A DNA stretch of 64,000 nucleotides from Didemnitutus sp047777955 (GCF_047777955.1 NZ_CP180537.1:2232001-2296000), one strand, 5' to 3'. Shown: positions 18,122-27,404, counted from the stretch's first letter. Numbers and translations: made by a program. The notes: a model not told the origin generated them from the letters alone.

Positions 18122-18655
18122 TCAGCGCAGGCGGAAGACGCGGATGGCGGTGCTCTTGCCGTCGAGGACGAGGACGAACTGGTTGTTCGGCCGCGCGTGG
18201 ATCTCGATGTCCTTGCCCGGAAGATCGTAGGGAATGGACTCGGTGCCTTCCCAGATCTGGCCGTTGTCGAGGCGGAAGCGGTTCGACGCCTCCCAGGCCA
18301 CGACCTTGCCCTGGAGGGGCGGCAGGCTGCGCCAGTCCTGATCGTCGAAGAAGGGCAGGCCGAAGCGCTCGAGCAGGTGTTTTTTCTGGGCCGGCGGGAG
18401 CGCCGCGGCCGCCAGCGCCGGGGCGGCGGCGCGGGCCTGCTCGACCGCGGCGCGCGTTTGCGCGGCGTCGGCGCGAGCGCGGCGGATGAGGGCGGCGTCG
18501 ATCACACCGATCTGGTCGGGCGTGAGGCGGTCGAGGCCGGCGCGCTCCCACTCTTCGGGCGTGAGCACGGCCTTCAGGCCGGGGAACGAGGTGTCGGCGC
18601 GGGCGGGGCCCGCGGCGAGCGCGAGCGCCGTGAGGAGGAGGGCGAGTGTCTTCAT
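18122..18655 (-). CDS. Small secreted protein of unknown function
   Basis: The 177-residue protein has a clear signal peptide (MKTLALLLTALALAAGPARA). Near residue 30 it has LTPEEWERAGLDRLTPDQIGV, a pattern I associate with verrucomicrobial secreted proteins. A helical Ala/Arg/Gln-rich middle follows. The C-terminal beta-rich part (KVVAWEASNRFRLDNGQIWEG, NNQFVLVLDGKSTAIRVFRLR) recurs in small envelope proteins. No enzyme motif is seen. It lies between the ABC exporter (12-base gap) and the mutarotase-like gene (one-base gap), so it is probably co-transcribed. Confidence 0.7.
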   Translation of the reverse strand: MKTLALLLTALALAAGPARADTSFPGLKAVLTPEEWERAGLDRLTPDQIGVIDAALIRRARADAAQTRAAVEQARAAAPALAAAALPPAQKKHLLERFGLPFFDDQDWRSLPPLQGKVVAWEASNRFRLDNGQIWEGTESIPYDLPGKDIEIHARPNNQFVLVLDGKSTAIRVFRLR

Positions 18656-18667
18656 CGGGCGGAGGGG

Positions 18668-20413
18668 TTAGATGAAACCGTCACGGGAGGTCTGGGCGCT
18701 GACGAGGCGGGCGAACGGCCCGCCGCGGGCGGACAGCGCGGCGAAATCTCCTTCCTCCACGATGCGGCCGTTGTCGAGGACGATGATGCGGTCGGCGTTG
18801 CGGATCGTGCTGAGGCGGTGCGCGATCGTGATGACGGTGCGGCCGTGCGCGAGGCGGTCGAGGGCCTCCTGGATGAGCCGTTCGCTTTCGTAGTCGAGGG
18901 CGGAGGTGGCCTCGTCGAGGATGAGGACGGGCGGGTTGCGGAGGATGGCGCGGGCGATGGCGAGGCGCTGGCGCTGGCCGCCGGAGAGGCTGACGCCGCG
19001 CTCGCCTACGAGCGTGTCGTAGCCGCGGGGCAGGCGGAGGATGAACTCCTCGGCGTTGGCCTGACGCGCGGCCGCGCGCACCTCGGCGTCGGAGGCGTCG
19101 GAGCGGGCGAAGCGCAGGTTGTCGATGATCGACCCGGAGAGCAGCAGGCTGTCCTGGAGCACGACGGCGAACTGCCGGCGGATCCAGCGCATGTCCCAGT
19201 CGCTTTGCGGGTGGTCGTCGATCAGCACCCGGCCCTGGTCGGGCGCGTAGAGGCCGAGCATGAGGTTGGCCAGGGTGCTCTTGCCGGAGCCGGAGGCGCC
19301 GACGAAGGCGAGGTGTTCCCCGGGGCGGATGTGCAGGTTGATGTCGTGCAGGACGCGGCGCTCGGGCGCGGTCGGGTAGGCGAAGGCGACGCCGTCGAAG
19401 CGGATCTCGCCGCGGAGGGGCGCCTGGCGGCGGCCGTTCCAGTTCTCGACGTAGGTCGAGTCGACCAGCTCCTTGATGCTGAGGTAGCTCTCGCGGCCGA
19501 TGAAATACTGCTCGCTCAGCGCGACGAAGGCCTGGATGGGGCCGAGCATGATCGGCAGGCCGGCGACGAAGGCGAAGAGCGTGCCGTAGGAGATCGTGCC
19601 GCGGATGGCGAGGGTCGCGCCGCCGCCCATGACGACGAGGGCCATGACCTGGGTGCTGACATACCAGAACGTGCCGAAGATGGCGTTGACGTAGCTCTGG
19701 TGCACCCGGGTGCGGGCGAAGTCATGGCTCCAGCGCTCGAGGTCGGCCTGGGCCTGGCTCTCCTCGCCGAAGCTCCGCACCAGGCGAAGGGCGGAGATGT
19801 ATTCGCTGGCGGTGCCGGTCAGGCGCTCCTGCGCGAGGCGCGCCTCGGTGTTGGTCGACTGGATGCGGTGGAAGAAGTAGTATTTGGCGAAGGAGTAGGC
19901 CGGGAGGATGAGCGCGAGGACGAAGGCGAGTCGCCAGTTGAGCAGCGTGAGGATGACGAAGATGCTGCCGCCGTAGAGGATGTTCGGCAGAAACTGGTTG
20001 AGGATGTTGTAGAGCAGGGCCTCGACCTTCTGGGTGTCGAAGGCGTATTTCGAGAGGAGGCGCCCGGTCTTCTGCTGGTCGAGGTAGCCGAAGTTGAGGA
20101 AGTGGAGCTTGAAGAAGATGCGGCTGCGCATCTCGACCATCATCTGCGCCATCGCCTTGGCGATCTCGTTGGCGCCCCAGACGGAGAAGACGTAGTGCAC
20201 GCCGAGCAGGACGAGGAACACGCCACCCAGCTCGAAGATCTCGGCGGTGTCGCGCTTGGGCACGGCGACATCGATCATGCGCTGGAACAGCCAGGGGCAC
20301 GGGGCCACGGCGACAGAGCGCGCGAGGGCCAGGAGCAGGCCCTTGGTCAACCGGGCGCGGCTGAGCCAGAGGTAGCCGGTGAGCGAGCGGGCCGAGAGCG
20401 CCTCGCGGGGCAT
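18668..20413 (-). CDS. ABC exporter, fused membrane and ATPase domains
   Basis: I chose the ATG at 20413 (MPREALSARSLTGYLWL); open frame upstream overlaps the previous gene. The 581-residue protein has a type IV exporter membrane domain at about 20-320 (LLALARSV..., FLVLLGVHYVFSVWGANEI, MALVVMGGGATLAI). The ATPase domain has Walker A GASGSGKSTL, Q-loop VVLQDSLLLSG, signature LSGGQRQRLAIARA, Walker B VLILDEATS and switch TIAHRLS. It is a half-transporter, so a homodimer is expected. Lipids, peptides or drugs are typical cargo; none is indicated. It follows the Gfo/Idh gene after eight bases. Confidence 0.93.
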   Translation of the reverse strand: MPREALSARSLTGYLWLSRARLTKGLLLALARSVAVAPCPWLFQRMIDVAVPKRDTAEIFELGGVFLVLLGVHYVFSVWGANEIAKAMAQMMVEMRSRIFFKLHFLNFGYLDQQKTGRLLSKYAFDTQKVEALLYNILNQFLPNILYGGSIFVILTLLNWRLAFVLALILPAYSFAKYYFFHRIQSTNTEARLAQERLTGTASEYISALRLVRSFGEESQAQADLERWSHDFARTRVHQSYVNAIFGTFWYVSTQVMALVVMGGGATLAIRGTISYGTLFAFVAGLPIMLGPIQAFVALSEQYFIGRESYLSIKELVDSTYVENWNGRRQAPLRGEIRFDGVAFAYPTAPERRVLHDINLHIRPGEHLAFVGASGSGKSTLANLMLGLYAPDQGRVLIDDHPQSDWDMRWIRRQFAVVLQDSLLLSGSIIDNLRFARSDASDAEVRAAARQANAEEFILRLPRGYDTLVGERGVSLSGGQRQRLAIARAILRNPPVLILDEATSALDYESERLIQEALDRLAHGRTVITIAHRLSTIRNADRIIVLDNGRIVEEGDFAALSARGGPFARLVSAQTSRDGFI

Positions 20414-20421
20414 GGCGGGAT

Positions 20422-21537
20422 TCACCCGAGTTCGGGCGGCTGGCCCTTGGTCCGGCGCGGCGCGCGGTTGCCGTGCAGCGCGGTGTAGAACGAGTCGCCC
20501 GGGTGGATCGAGCCGCGCAACACGATTTCGCCGGTGTAAGCGGACTTGTAGATCGCGGTCAGCAGCTCGAGGGTGCGGCGCGCCTCCTCGCCCGAGGTGA
20601 GCGGGCGGCGGTTGGCGTCCATGTCCGCGACGAGTGCATTGAGCTGCGCGCCGTGGGTGGAGCCGACGTCGGGCGGGAAGCTCTGCCAGGTCTGCAGCAG
20701 GCTGTCGTTCTCCACCGGCGGCACCGGCGTGAGGCTCCAGTTGTCCCGCGTGTAGGCGTAGAGGTGCTTCAACTCGAGCGTGGCGCGCTGGTAGTCGAGG
20801 CGGATGTAGGTCTCCTGGCGCGGGCTGAGCGCGCTGTTCACGATGGAGCCGAAGGCGCCGTTCTTGAAGCGCACGAGCGCCATCGAGATGTCCTCGACCT
20901 CGATCGCGCGGTCGAGCGTGCCGGCCATCGCGCGGACCTCCGCCCAGTCGCCGAGCAGGTGGAGGAAGTGGTCCATCGCGTGGATGCCGAGGGCCGTGGT
21001 CGGACCGCCGAAATCGGTCTCCCAGCGGCCGCGCCACGGCACCGCGTAGTAGGCGGGGTCACGGAACCAGAGGGTGTTGCACACGCCGACCAGCGGCCGC
21101 CCGAGCTGGCCGCTGGCGGCCAGGCGCTTCACGTGCGCGGTGGACGAGGCGAAGCGCATCTGGAAAATGCAGGCGGTGTAGCGTCCGGTGCGGCTCTCGG
21201 CGGCCTGGATCTGGTCGAGCTCGTGGAGCGAGGCGCAGAGCGGCTTCTCGCACAGCACCCAGGCGCCCGCCTCCATCGCGGCGATGCTCATGTGGGTGTG
21301 CTCGGCGGGCGGCGTGGCGATGAGCACGATGTCGGGCTTCACCTCGCGCAGCATCTGCGGGAAATCGGTGAAGGCGTGCTTGATCTCGTGGCGCTCGGCG
21401 AAGGCCTTGACACGGGCGGCGTCCAGATCGACGGCGGCGTCGAGCGTCACCCGGCCCTGGGTGGCTTCGACCGCATTGACGTGCGCTTCTCCGATCGAAC
21501 CGGTGCCGACCAATGCGGCGCGATAGACTTTGTTCAT
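20422..21537 (-). CDS. Gfo/Idh/MocA-family NAD(P)-dependent oxidoreductase
   Basis: The 371-residue protein starts at the ATG at 21537 (MNKVYRAALVGTGSIGEAHVNAV). The N-terminal Rossmann domain has GTGSIG, DIVLIATPPAEHTHMS and the family CEKPLC motif (Lys-Pro). The C-terminal dimer domain has DFGGPTTALGIHAMDHFLHLLG with an Asp and His pair expected in catalysis. These enzymes oxidise or reduce sugars and inositols, or open glycosidic bonds by an oxidative route. It has no signal peptide, so it is cytoplasmic. The 83-base gap upstream holds a copy of the ATGAAAA direct repeat 44 bases before the start. A promoter within the region C gene set is therefore likely. Confidence 0.92.
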   Translation of the reverse strand: MNKVYRAALVGTGSIGEAHVNAVEATQGRVTLDAAVDLDAARVKAFAERHEIKHAFTDFPQMLREVKPDIVLIATPPAEHTHMSIAAMEAGAWVLCEKPLCASLHELDQIQAAESRTGRYTACIFQMRFASSTAHVKRLAASGQLGRPLVGVCNTLWFRDPAYYAVPWRGRWETDFGGPTTALGIHAMDHFLHLLGDWAEVRAMAGTLDRAIEVEDISMALVRFKNGAFGSIVNSALSPRQETYIRLDYQRATLELKHLYAYTRDNWSLTPVPPVENDSLLQTWQSFPPDVGSTHGAQLNALVADMDANRRPLTSGEEARRTLELLTAIYKSAYTGEIVLRGSIHPGDSFYTALHGNRAPRRTKGQPPELG

Positions 21538-21581
21538 GCGTCTGGAGGACGGAAAGCGAAGCGCGACGGGAGGTCGTGCGC

Positions 21582-21601
21582 GATATGAAAACGCATGAAA
21601 A
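21582..21601. promoter_or_regulatory. ATGAAAA direct-repeat motif, copy 2
   Basis: The 20 bases read GATATGAAAA, CG, CATGAAAA and differ from copy 1 (3329-3348) only in the two middle bases. The site is 44 bases upstream of the Gfo/Idh start and 20 bases beyond the diiron gene stop. It is followed by TTTC, giving TGAAAATTTC. The CpG in the middle recalls LacI operators, while the 10-base direct repeat recalls AraC sites. The binding protein is not known. Confidence 0.5.
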
Positions 21602-21620
21602 TTTCCCGTCGCCGGTCGGG

Positions 21621-22943
21621 TCAGGCGAGACCGGCCAGCCGCCGGAGCTTGTTGCCCGTCAGGCGGTGCTCGCGCGGCAGCGCGTGCGGGGTGCGGCCGC
21701 CGTGATGCTGCGCCAGCTCGGCGAAGCGGGCCTGGGTCGCGCGCACGAATTCGTCGACCGGACGGGTCTCGCCGAAGAGCGCCATCATCGTCGGCAGCCA
21801 GTGGTGGCCGTAGCGGACGTGGTTTTGCTCGTCGTTGCGGTCGAAGGCGAGGAGGGTGTCCGCCTCGAAGTCGTTCAGCTCGCGGATGCGATCCATGACC
21901 GTGGCCTTGGTCGGGAAGCTGCCGGCCTCGAATTCCATCGTCATCATCGCGTAGCGCTCGTGCGGCGCCATCTGGACGAGGATGTTGTAGAGATCGAGCG
22001 AGTGCTCGAGCGTCATCAGGTCGACGCCGAGCTTCGGCAGCTGGCGGTAGCCGAAGGCGCTGTGGCGCGACTCGTCCCAGAGATGCCGGGCCAGGTCGTG
22101 GTGGAGATCGAACGGCGCCGTGGGCGTGTCGAAGAACACGGTCGCGAGGTAGTCGACCGCGTCCATCTCCATCATCAGCCAGACGTAGACCATGAGGCGG
22201 ATGATCCGCGCGTCGGTCTGCGGGTCGACCAGCCACGGGCGCACGATCGGCGTCTCGTCGGGGTCGTGGCTGAAGACGCTGGAACAGGTCGGATAGATGC
22301 CGCGGTTGCAGGTGGCGGGATGCTGGTAGGTGCGGAGATGCGATTCCCAGGCAAAGTCGCTGGGCAGCGGCACGCGGGGCCGTTCGCCGAGGAGGCCGCC
22401 GTGCGCGGCGACGATCGCGGCCAGGTGCTGTTCCCACAGGGGATGGTCGTGGCCGGCCAGAAACGGGATGATCTCGCGGGCGTGGCGCTCCTCGTCGGCG
22501 ACGAACTCCTCGACCAGGCGACGCGACGGCCAGTCCGCGAGGTGGTGCGTGACCTCGAGGTAGTGGCGGTAGCCGGCGAGCAGCGCGGGCTTGAGCACGC
22601 GGTAGAAGCCGGCCAGCGCCGCATAGGCGTCGGCGGGCATCACGGCCTCGGTGAAGAGAGCGCGCAGGCTCTCGCGGACGTTTTCACCCGCGCCGAAGCC
22701 GCTCATCTCGCGGCCGCGTTCGCGCAGGAAGCGCGCGTGCCCGGCGGACTCCCAGACGTGCTGGCAGAGGAGGTATTTCAGCTCCGGTTCGCCGACGCGG
22801 TAGATCAGCGTCGTGGCGGTGCGGAGAAATTCGCGTTCGACTTCGAACAGCAGGCGCTGGAGCCGGGCCATGTCCTGCACGGCGGCGAGGCGCAGCGCGC
22901 TGGCGGCGGCGGGCGCGGTCGGGGTGGAGCCGGGGGCGACCAT
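21621..22943 (-). CDS. Ferritin-like diiron protein, probably two four-helix units
   Basis: The 440-residue, largely helical protein has no signal peptide. Three ExxH motifs are visible: EERH (151-154), ESRH (291-294) and EQNH (372-375). Helices with extra Glu residues lie before each (VWESAGHARF near 64, LMMEMDAVDYL near 259, MTMEFEAG near 337). The pattern fits two ferritin-like four-helix units in one chain. The second has the complete E / ExxH / E / ExxH set. The family members I know bind two irons and act as oxygenases or oxidases. The exact family is not recognised. It starts four bases after the PhyH gene stop, so the two are translated together. Confidence 0.65.
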   Translation of the reverse strand: MVAPGSTPTAPAAASALRLAAVQDMARLQRLLFEVEREFLRTATTLIYRVGEPELKYLLCQHVWESAGHARFLRERGREMSGFGAGENVRESLRALFTEAVMPADAYAALAGFYRVLKPALLAGYRHYLEVTHHLADWPSRRLVEEFVADEERHAREIIPFLAGHDHPLWEQHLAAIVAAHGGLLGERPRVPLPSDFAWESHLRTYQHPATCNRGIYPTCSSVFSHDPDETPIVRPWLVDPQTDARIIRLMVYVWLMMEMDAVDYLATVFFDTPTAPFDLHHDLARHLWDESRHSAFGYRQLPKLGVDLMTLEHSLDLYNILVQMAPHERYAMMTMEFEAGSFPTKATVMDRIRELNDFEADTLLAFDRNDEQNHVRYGHHWLPTMMALFGETRPVDEFVRATQARFAELAQHHGGRTPHALPREHRLTGNKLRRLAGLA

Positions 22944-22947
22944 GGCG

Positions 22948-23871
22948 TCAGCAGATGCGGCCGCGCTTGCCGGCGAGGGTGTGGCCGGGCGGGTTGACGC
23001 CCACCCAGCGCTCGTCGATCGGTTCGCTCGCGCGCTGGTAGCGCGAGTCGCTCGAGATGCGCAGGCGGTTGGTGGTGCGGTTGTCGAGCGACGCGTGGAC
23101 GAGGAACATGCCGAAGGTGAGGAAGTCGCCGGCGCGGAACTCGGTCGTGAGCCAGCGGCCGCCGAACTTGTTGCGGACCACGGGCGGGTTGTGCGAGAGC
23201 GTGCCGGTGAAGGTCCACTTGCCGGCCTTGGCGTTGGCGGCGTCCTTGGGCTTGTTCTCGCAGAAGGTGTCGACGTCGCGGTAGACGTAGTTTTCCAGGA
23301 GATCCATGCGCTGGTGGGACTTCTCCAGGATCATGAGGCCGCCGAGCTCGAACGAGATGTCGCCGTAGGGCATCCAGCAGGTCATGTGGCGGTGCGTGCC
23401 GCGCCCCATGTAGGGCAGGTCGCAGTGCGGGTTGGTGCCCTTGCCCGGGCCGATGGCGCGCAGCCAGGTGAAGTCGTAGTGGCGGATCGGTTCGGCGAAG
23501 AGGTTGGCGTAGAACTCGACGAGGCGGCCGGAGTAGAGGAGGTTCTGGATCTCGGGGTTGCCGTTCGTGATCTCGGGCTTGAAGACGTAGCCGGAGCCGG
23601 GCTTGCAGATGCCCTCGATGTTCGGGTAGGCGGGATCGAGCACGCCTTCGGCGGCGAGCCGGTCGGTCAGGCTGGCGCGGGCGCGCAGGACCTCGTCGCG
23701 GTCGAGATAGCCGCGCATGTAGAGATAGCCGTCCTCCGCCACGCGGCGGCGGAGTTCCTCGAAATCGTCGGCGGCATCGCTCGAGTCGCGCAGGAGGCCG
23801 ACCTTGTCGTCGGTCATCTCCAGTTCATGGCCATAGGAAACCAGTTGGGGCAGGGTAGTCGTGGAAGCCAT
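22948..23871 (-). CDS. Phytanoyl-CoA dioxygenase (PhyH) family Fe(II)/2-oxoglutarate enzyme
   Basis: The 307-residue protein has the double-stranded beta-helix metal site: His149-x-Asp151 in NPHCDLPYMG and distal His259 in FLVHASLDN. An Arg at 269 or 271 is available for 2-oxoglutarate. EDGYLYMRGYLDRDEVLRAR near 46 is the usual entry helix. These enzymes hydroxylate or otherwise oxidise small molecules in the cytoplasm. The PhyH group covers lipids, amino acids, phosphonates and natural products, so the substrate is open. It is the first gene of the region C minus-strand set and is divergent from an AraC regulator that probably controls it. Confidence 0.88.
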   Translation of the reverse strand: MASTTTLPQLVSYGHELEMTDDKVGLLRDSSDAADDFEELRRRVAEDGYLYMRGYLDRDEVLRARASLTDRLAAEGVLDPAYPNIEGICKPGSGYVFKPEITNGNPEIQNLLYSGRLVEFYANLFAEPIRHYDFTWLRAIGPGKGTNPHCDLPYMGRGTHRHMTCWMPYGDISFELGGLMILEKSHQRMDLLENYVYRDVDTFCENKPKDAANAKAGKWTFTGTLSHNPPVVRNKFGGRWLTTEFRAGDFLTFGMFLVHASLDNRTTNRLRISSDSRYQRASEPIDERWVGVNPPGHTLAGKRGRIC

Positions 23872-23904
23872 GCGCCCACTCTACACGCGCCCGGCGGGGC
23901 ACAA

Positions 23905-23933
23905 AATAGTTGAAATGGTAGAAGTCATGTAAA
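23905..23933 (-). promoter_or_regulatory. Candidate promoter of the PhyH operon
   Basis: In the 72-base divergent gap, the minus strand reads TTTACA (23933-23928), 17 bases, then ACTATT (23910-23905). The -35-like box is good and the -10-like box weak. The same stretch carries CATGTAAAATTT on the plus strand, which resembles the CATGAAAATTT at 21594-21604. This AT-rich island is the only likely control region for both genes. Confidence 0.35.
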
Positions 23934-23943
23934 ATTTGGGCGC

Positions 23944-24795
23944 GTGCCGCCGCCGCAAAAATACCGTTCCGAACCGTGGCTGAACGAACCCGTCCGCACC
24001 TCGGTCGGCGAGATCGAGTCGGCCGGACTGCTGGTCAACGTCGCCGGCATCGACCCGGGGGCGATGCGGGTGCTGCGGCGCTTCACCCTCGTGCTGATCG
24101 TGTCGGGACGCGTCTACTACCGGGACGCGCGCGGCACGCGGCTGGAGCTGGAGGCGGGCGACGTCATCCTCGTCTTCCCGGAGATCCCGCACGCCTACGG
24201 GCCGATGCCCGGCTCGGACTGGACGCAGATCTACGTGGTGTTCGACGGCCCGCAGTTCCAGCTCTGGCGCGCGCAGGGGCTGCTGGCGCCGGAGCGGCCG
24301 GTGCTGCGCTTCGGCGTCGTGGATCACTGGCGGCGGCGCTTGCAGGAAGTGGTGAAGGCCGAGCCGCTGCACCGCGCCGGCGCGCCGCTGCGCTCGATCG
24401 GGCGCTTCGTGCACGTGCTGTCGGACATGATCGCGGCGGATGCGGACAGCACGCGCGTGACCGGGCGCGACGCGTGGCTGGACAAAAGCCTGCAACTTCT
24501 GGGACGCCGCGGCGCGACGGGCTGGCTGAACCCGCAGGAGGTCGCGCCGCAGGTGGGGCTGACCTACGAGAACTTCCGCAAGCGCTTCGTGGCGCTGACC
24601 GGCGAGTCGCCGAGCCGCTACCAGAAGCGCCGGCGGCTGGAGTGGGCCTGCGCCTCGATCTGCCACGGGGAGTCGTCGTTCAAGGAGGTCGCGGACGCGC
24701 TCGGCTTCTGCGACGTGTTCCACTTCTCGAAGGCGTTCAAGCAGCAGTTCGGCTTCACGCCGTCCGACTACCGCAAGCGCGTGCGCGGGCACTGA
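23944..24795 (+). CDS. AraC-family transcriptional regulator
   Basis: The 283-residue protein starts at a GTG (MPPPQKYRSEPWLNEP). The N-terminal cupin-like sensor domain has LIVSGRVYYRD, LELEAGDVILVFPEIPHAYG and WTQIYVVFDG. The C-terminal pair of helix-turn-helix motifs begins at about residue 185 (LNPQEVAPQVGLTYENFRKRF). The AraC signature follows (EVADALGFCDVFHFSKAFKQQ, then FGFTPSDYRKR). It is divergent from the PhyH gene with a 72-base shared gap. A sugar or related small molecule is the usual signal. It is closed by the hairpin at 24812-24849. Confidence 0.93.
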   Translation: MPPPQKYRSEPWLNEPVRTSVGEIESAGLLVNVAGIDPGAMRVLRRFTLVLIVSGRVYYRDARGTRLELEAGDVILVFPEIPHAYGPMPGSDWTQIYVVFDGPQFQLWRAQGLLAPERPVLRFGVVDHWRRRLQEVVKAEPLHRAGAPLRSIGRFVHVLSDMIAADADSTRVTGRDAWLDKSLQLLGRRGATGWLNPQEVAPQVGLTYENFRKRFVALTGESPSRYQKRRRLEWACASICHGESSFKEVADALGFCDVFHFSKAFKQQFGFTPSDYRKRVRGH

Positions 24796-24811
24796 ACGCG
24801 GGCAGCAAGAT

Positions 24812-24849
24812 GCCGCGCCGGGAGCCCGTTGCTCCAGTGTCGGCGCGGC
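24812..24849. terminator. Hairpin between convergent genes, probable terminator
   Basis: GCCGCGCC (24812-24819) pairs with GGCGCGGC (24842-24849). Inside, GGAGC (24821-24825) pairs with GCTCC (24831-24835). A run of six A follows at 24857-24862, which becomes a T run on the minus strand before the hairpin rather than after it. The strong stem between the AraC gene and the convergent hydrolase gene suits a terminator, but the T run is poorly placed for the plus strand. Confidence 0.5.
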
Positions 24850-24873
24850 TTCCCCCAAAAAATGGGCGGGCGC

Positions 24874-27194
24874 TCAGGCGCTCCAGCCGTCGGGCCACTG
24901 CGTGCCCGGGATCGGGCGCCAGTAGATCGAGCGGTCGATGCGCGGCTTGTTGTGGCGGTATTTCTCGGTCAGGCGCAGCTTCGTCCGGAGGTGCGTGACG
25001 AGGTTCTCGCCGTAGAGGAACGTGTTCTCGCCGACGCCGTCGAGGACGAGGACCTCGTGCGGCGTGGTCTCGAGCAGGTCGATCAGGCCGCGGATGTTGG
25101 CGAGCTCGAGGTCGATCGCCGCCTGGAGATTGCGCTCGCAGGTGTCCTTCGTCGCCTGGTCCGGCGCCTCGAGGTAACCGTAGACGTTTTCGCACCACGC
25201 GCAGACGTTGCGCAGGCTGGTGACCCAGTGCAGGTAGGCGCGGACGCGGTCGCGCAGGTCGGTGAAGACGACGCGGGCGGACTCGCCGGCGGCGCTGATC
25301 GTCGGCTCGAGCGCGGCGATGAGCTGGCGGAGGCGGGCGATGACGTGGCGGTCCATGTCCGCCGCCATCTTGGCGCCGGACTCGCGGGTGATGAGGTCGA
25401 AGAGCACGTCCTTGCCCAGATCGTTCAAGCCGGGGTTGTTGTGCTGGAAGCAGCCGTGGCGCTCGTAGTAATCGCGCTCCGCGGCGGGCACGGCCTCGAT
25501 GTCGGGCACGAAGGGGCGGTCCCACGTGCGCTGCCAGCAGAAGCCGAACGCGCAGTAGAGGCCGACGAGCGGCTGCCAGCTGAGGGCCTCCTCGAAATCC
25601 GCCCACGCTTGCGTGAGCTTGGGCGCAAGGCCGGAGCCGACGAGCCGCGCGGCGTATTCGGAGAGGACCTGGTCGATCGGCTTCTCGGGGAAGAACTGCG
25701 CGGCGCGGATGGCGATCGGGTTGGGCCAGTAGGGCGCCCGGGCCGTGTTGGTGAGGCCGCCGAGCGCGCTGATGCGGTTGAGGCCCGTCTCGCGCATCGC
25801 GGTGAGCTTGGTATGGATGAGGCGCGGGAAGGGCAGGCCGAGCAGCGGCTCGTGGTTCATCACGCCGGAGGCGGAGTAGTGCAGCACCGGATCGACGCCG
25901 CCGGCGCGGGACTGCGCGAGCGTCTCCTTTTCGGAGGCGTCCATCGTGGTGTGGAAGATCGAGCCGGCGACGGCCTGGTTCTCGGGATACTTCGGATGGG
26001 AGTAGGGGACGTGGTAGCCGCGGACGAGGAGCGACGGCGCCTCCCAGGTGACGCGGCCGCCCATGCCCTTCTTGATGTATTCGTGCTCCACCTTGAACGG
26101 CTCGATGCGGAGGATGACGTCGAAGTCCGGGTTGATCTCGGCGGCGGCGGTCTGGAGGTTGCGCAGGTAGCGGACGATGCTCTCGCCGGCGGCCTGGGCG
26201 ATCTTCTCGTGGTTGCGCCACTCGCGGATCATGTAGGGACCGCCGTTGCGGCCGACGTAGAGCGAGGCGGTGTGCTCGAAGCCCGCGCCGCTGTCGTTGG
26301 TCCAGACCGACATGTAGCTGAGGTCCGGCACGGCGCGCATGAGTTTCTGCAGCGCCTCGCGGTAGTGGCGCTGCACGATCGGGTGGTCCTGCGCCATCGT
26401 GTAGCGCGGCAGGCGGGAGCGGAACGGATGGTCGACGCGCGCGCCGCGGAGCGTCGGATACTTAGCGAAGAAGCGCTCCGGCATCGTGCGCGGCTCGAAC
26501 ATGCACACGCCGGGCTTGAGGCCGTAGCGGCGGCCGGTGTCGGCGAGCTGGCGGAGGTGGTTGAGATTGGCGTCGAGATAGAGCGCGGGCCAGATGCCCC
26601 GGGTCAGCGGCGTGTCGACGAAATGATTGAAGCCCGGCGCGTAGGTGTAGAACTGCGGGTAGTATTCCCAGGCGACGCCGTCCTCGAACGGCATGTGGGC
26701 CTGCAGGCCGTTGACCTCGAGGTGGGTGAAGCCGGCCTCGGCCAGCGAGGCGGCGTAGCGCTCCGGGTCGAAGTTGCGCGCGTCGCGCCAGTATTGGGTG
26801 TAACAGGCGTCCCAGTGCGGGCGGTGCCAGCCGAAGGTGGCGGGCAGCCAGAGGCCGCGGGCGAGCTTCTCGCGGGTGAAGTCGCTGATGCCCTCGGCGA
26901 GCAGGCGGACGGCGGCGTAGAGGAACGAGCCGTGCGTGGCGCAGATTTCGCCGCTGCCGTCGTCCGCGATGCGCAGCCAGATCCAGGCAGACGAGTCCTT
27001 GGCCGCGGTCGGCAGGTTGCGCGCGCGGCCGTGGCGGGCGAGGCCGACGAAGACGCCGGCGGTGGCGCTGGCCCCTGGAGTGGCGCGCCGGTCAGGCGGG
27101 CCAGCTCGCGGGCGGCGGTGATCTCACCGACCTGGGCGTCGGCGGCGTGGAAGACGGCGGGGATTTTCGGGGTGGGGAGAGCCGGGGTGGACAT
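24874..27194 (-). CDS. Alpha-glucuronidase-like (GH67/GH20-type) TIM-barrel protein, frameshifted
   Basis: The start is the ATG at 27194 (MSTPALPTPKIPAVFH). The frame breaks at the C run 27072-27075. One extra base joins LARLTGAPLQG to ASATAGVFVGLARHG, then the protein continues to 24874, about 773 residues in all. The N-terminal part ends in THGSFLYAAVRLLAEG, as in the GH67N/GH20b accessory domain. A TIM barrel follows (HLEVNGLQAHMP, GLKPGVCMFEPRTMP, MSVWTNDSGAGFEHT, DVILRIEPFKVEHE), then a helical C-terminus. Acidic residues at strand ends fit a glycosidase, but no exact family can be fixed. No signal peptide is present, so it is cytoplasmic. It is divergent from the toroid protein gene at 27405. 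Confidence 0.6.
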
Positions 27195-27214
27195 GCCGCC
27201 AATGCGTGGAAACC

Positions 27215-27250
27215 GCGGACGGCGACGCAACCGCATTCCGAGCCGTCCGC
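27215..27250. promoter_or_regulatory. Perfect 9-base inverted repeat in divergent promoter region
   Basis: GCGGACGGC (27215-27223) and GCCGTCCGC (27242-27250) are perfect inverses with an 18-base spacer. A second palindrome, AAATG-tg-CATTT, lies at 27274-27285. Both are in the 210-base gap between the two divergent hydrolase-like genes of region D. Regulator binding to control both genes is inferred; a hairpin in one leader transcript is the alternative. Confidence 0.4.
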
Positions 27251-27404
27251 CAAGGGACACCAAACAATTCCCAAAATGTGCATTTCCGGGGCCGGGCAAT
27301 GGGACTAGTATCGCCCCACTGTTGTGTCGGCGGAGGGCCTGCACCGCGGCGATCAATCCGGCGCGGTGCCCTCCGTCCGCGCAGCGCCACATCATTTTGC
27401 CGCT

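Noticed and set aside
18104..20488. Open frame of 794 codons on the plus strand
   Set aside because: It is antisense to the ABC exporter and the small secreted protein, with no recognisable domain.
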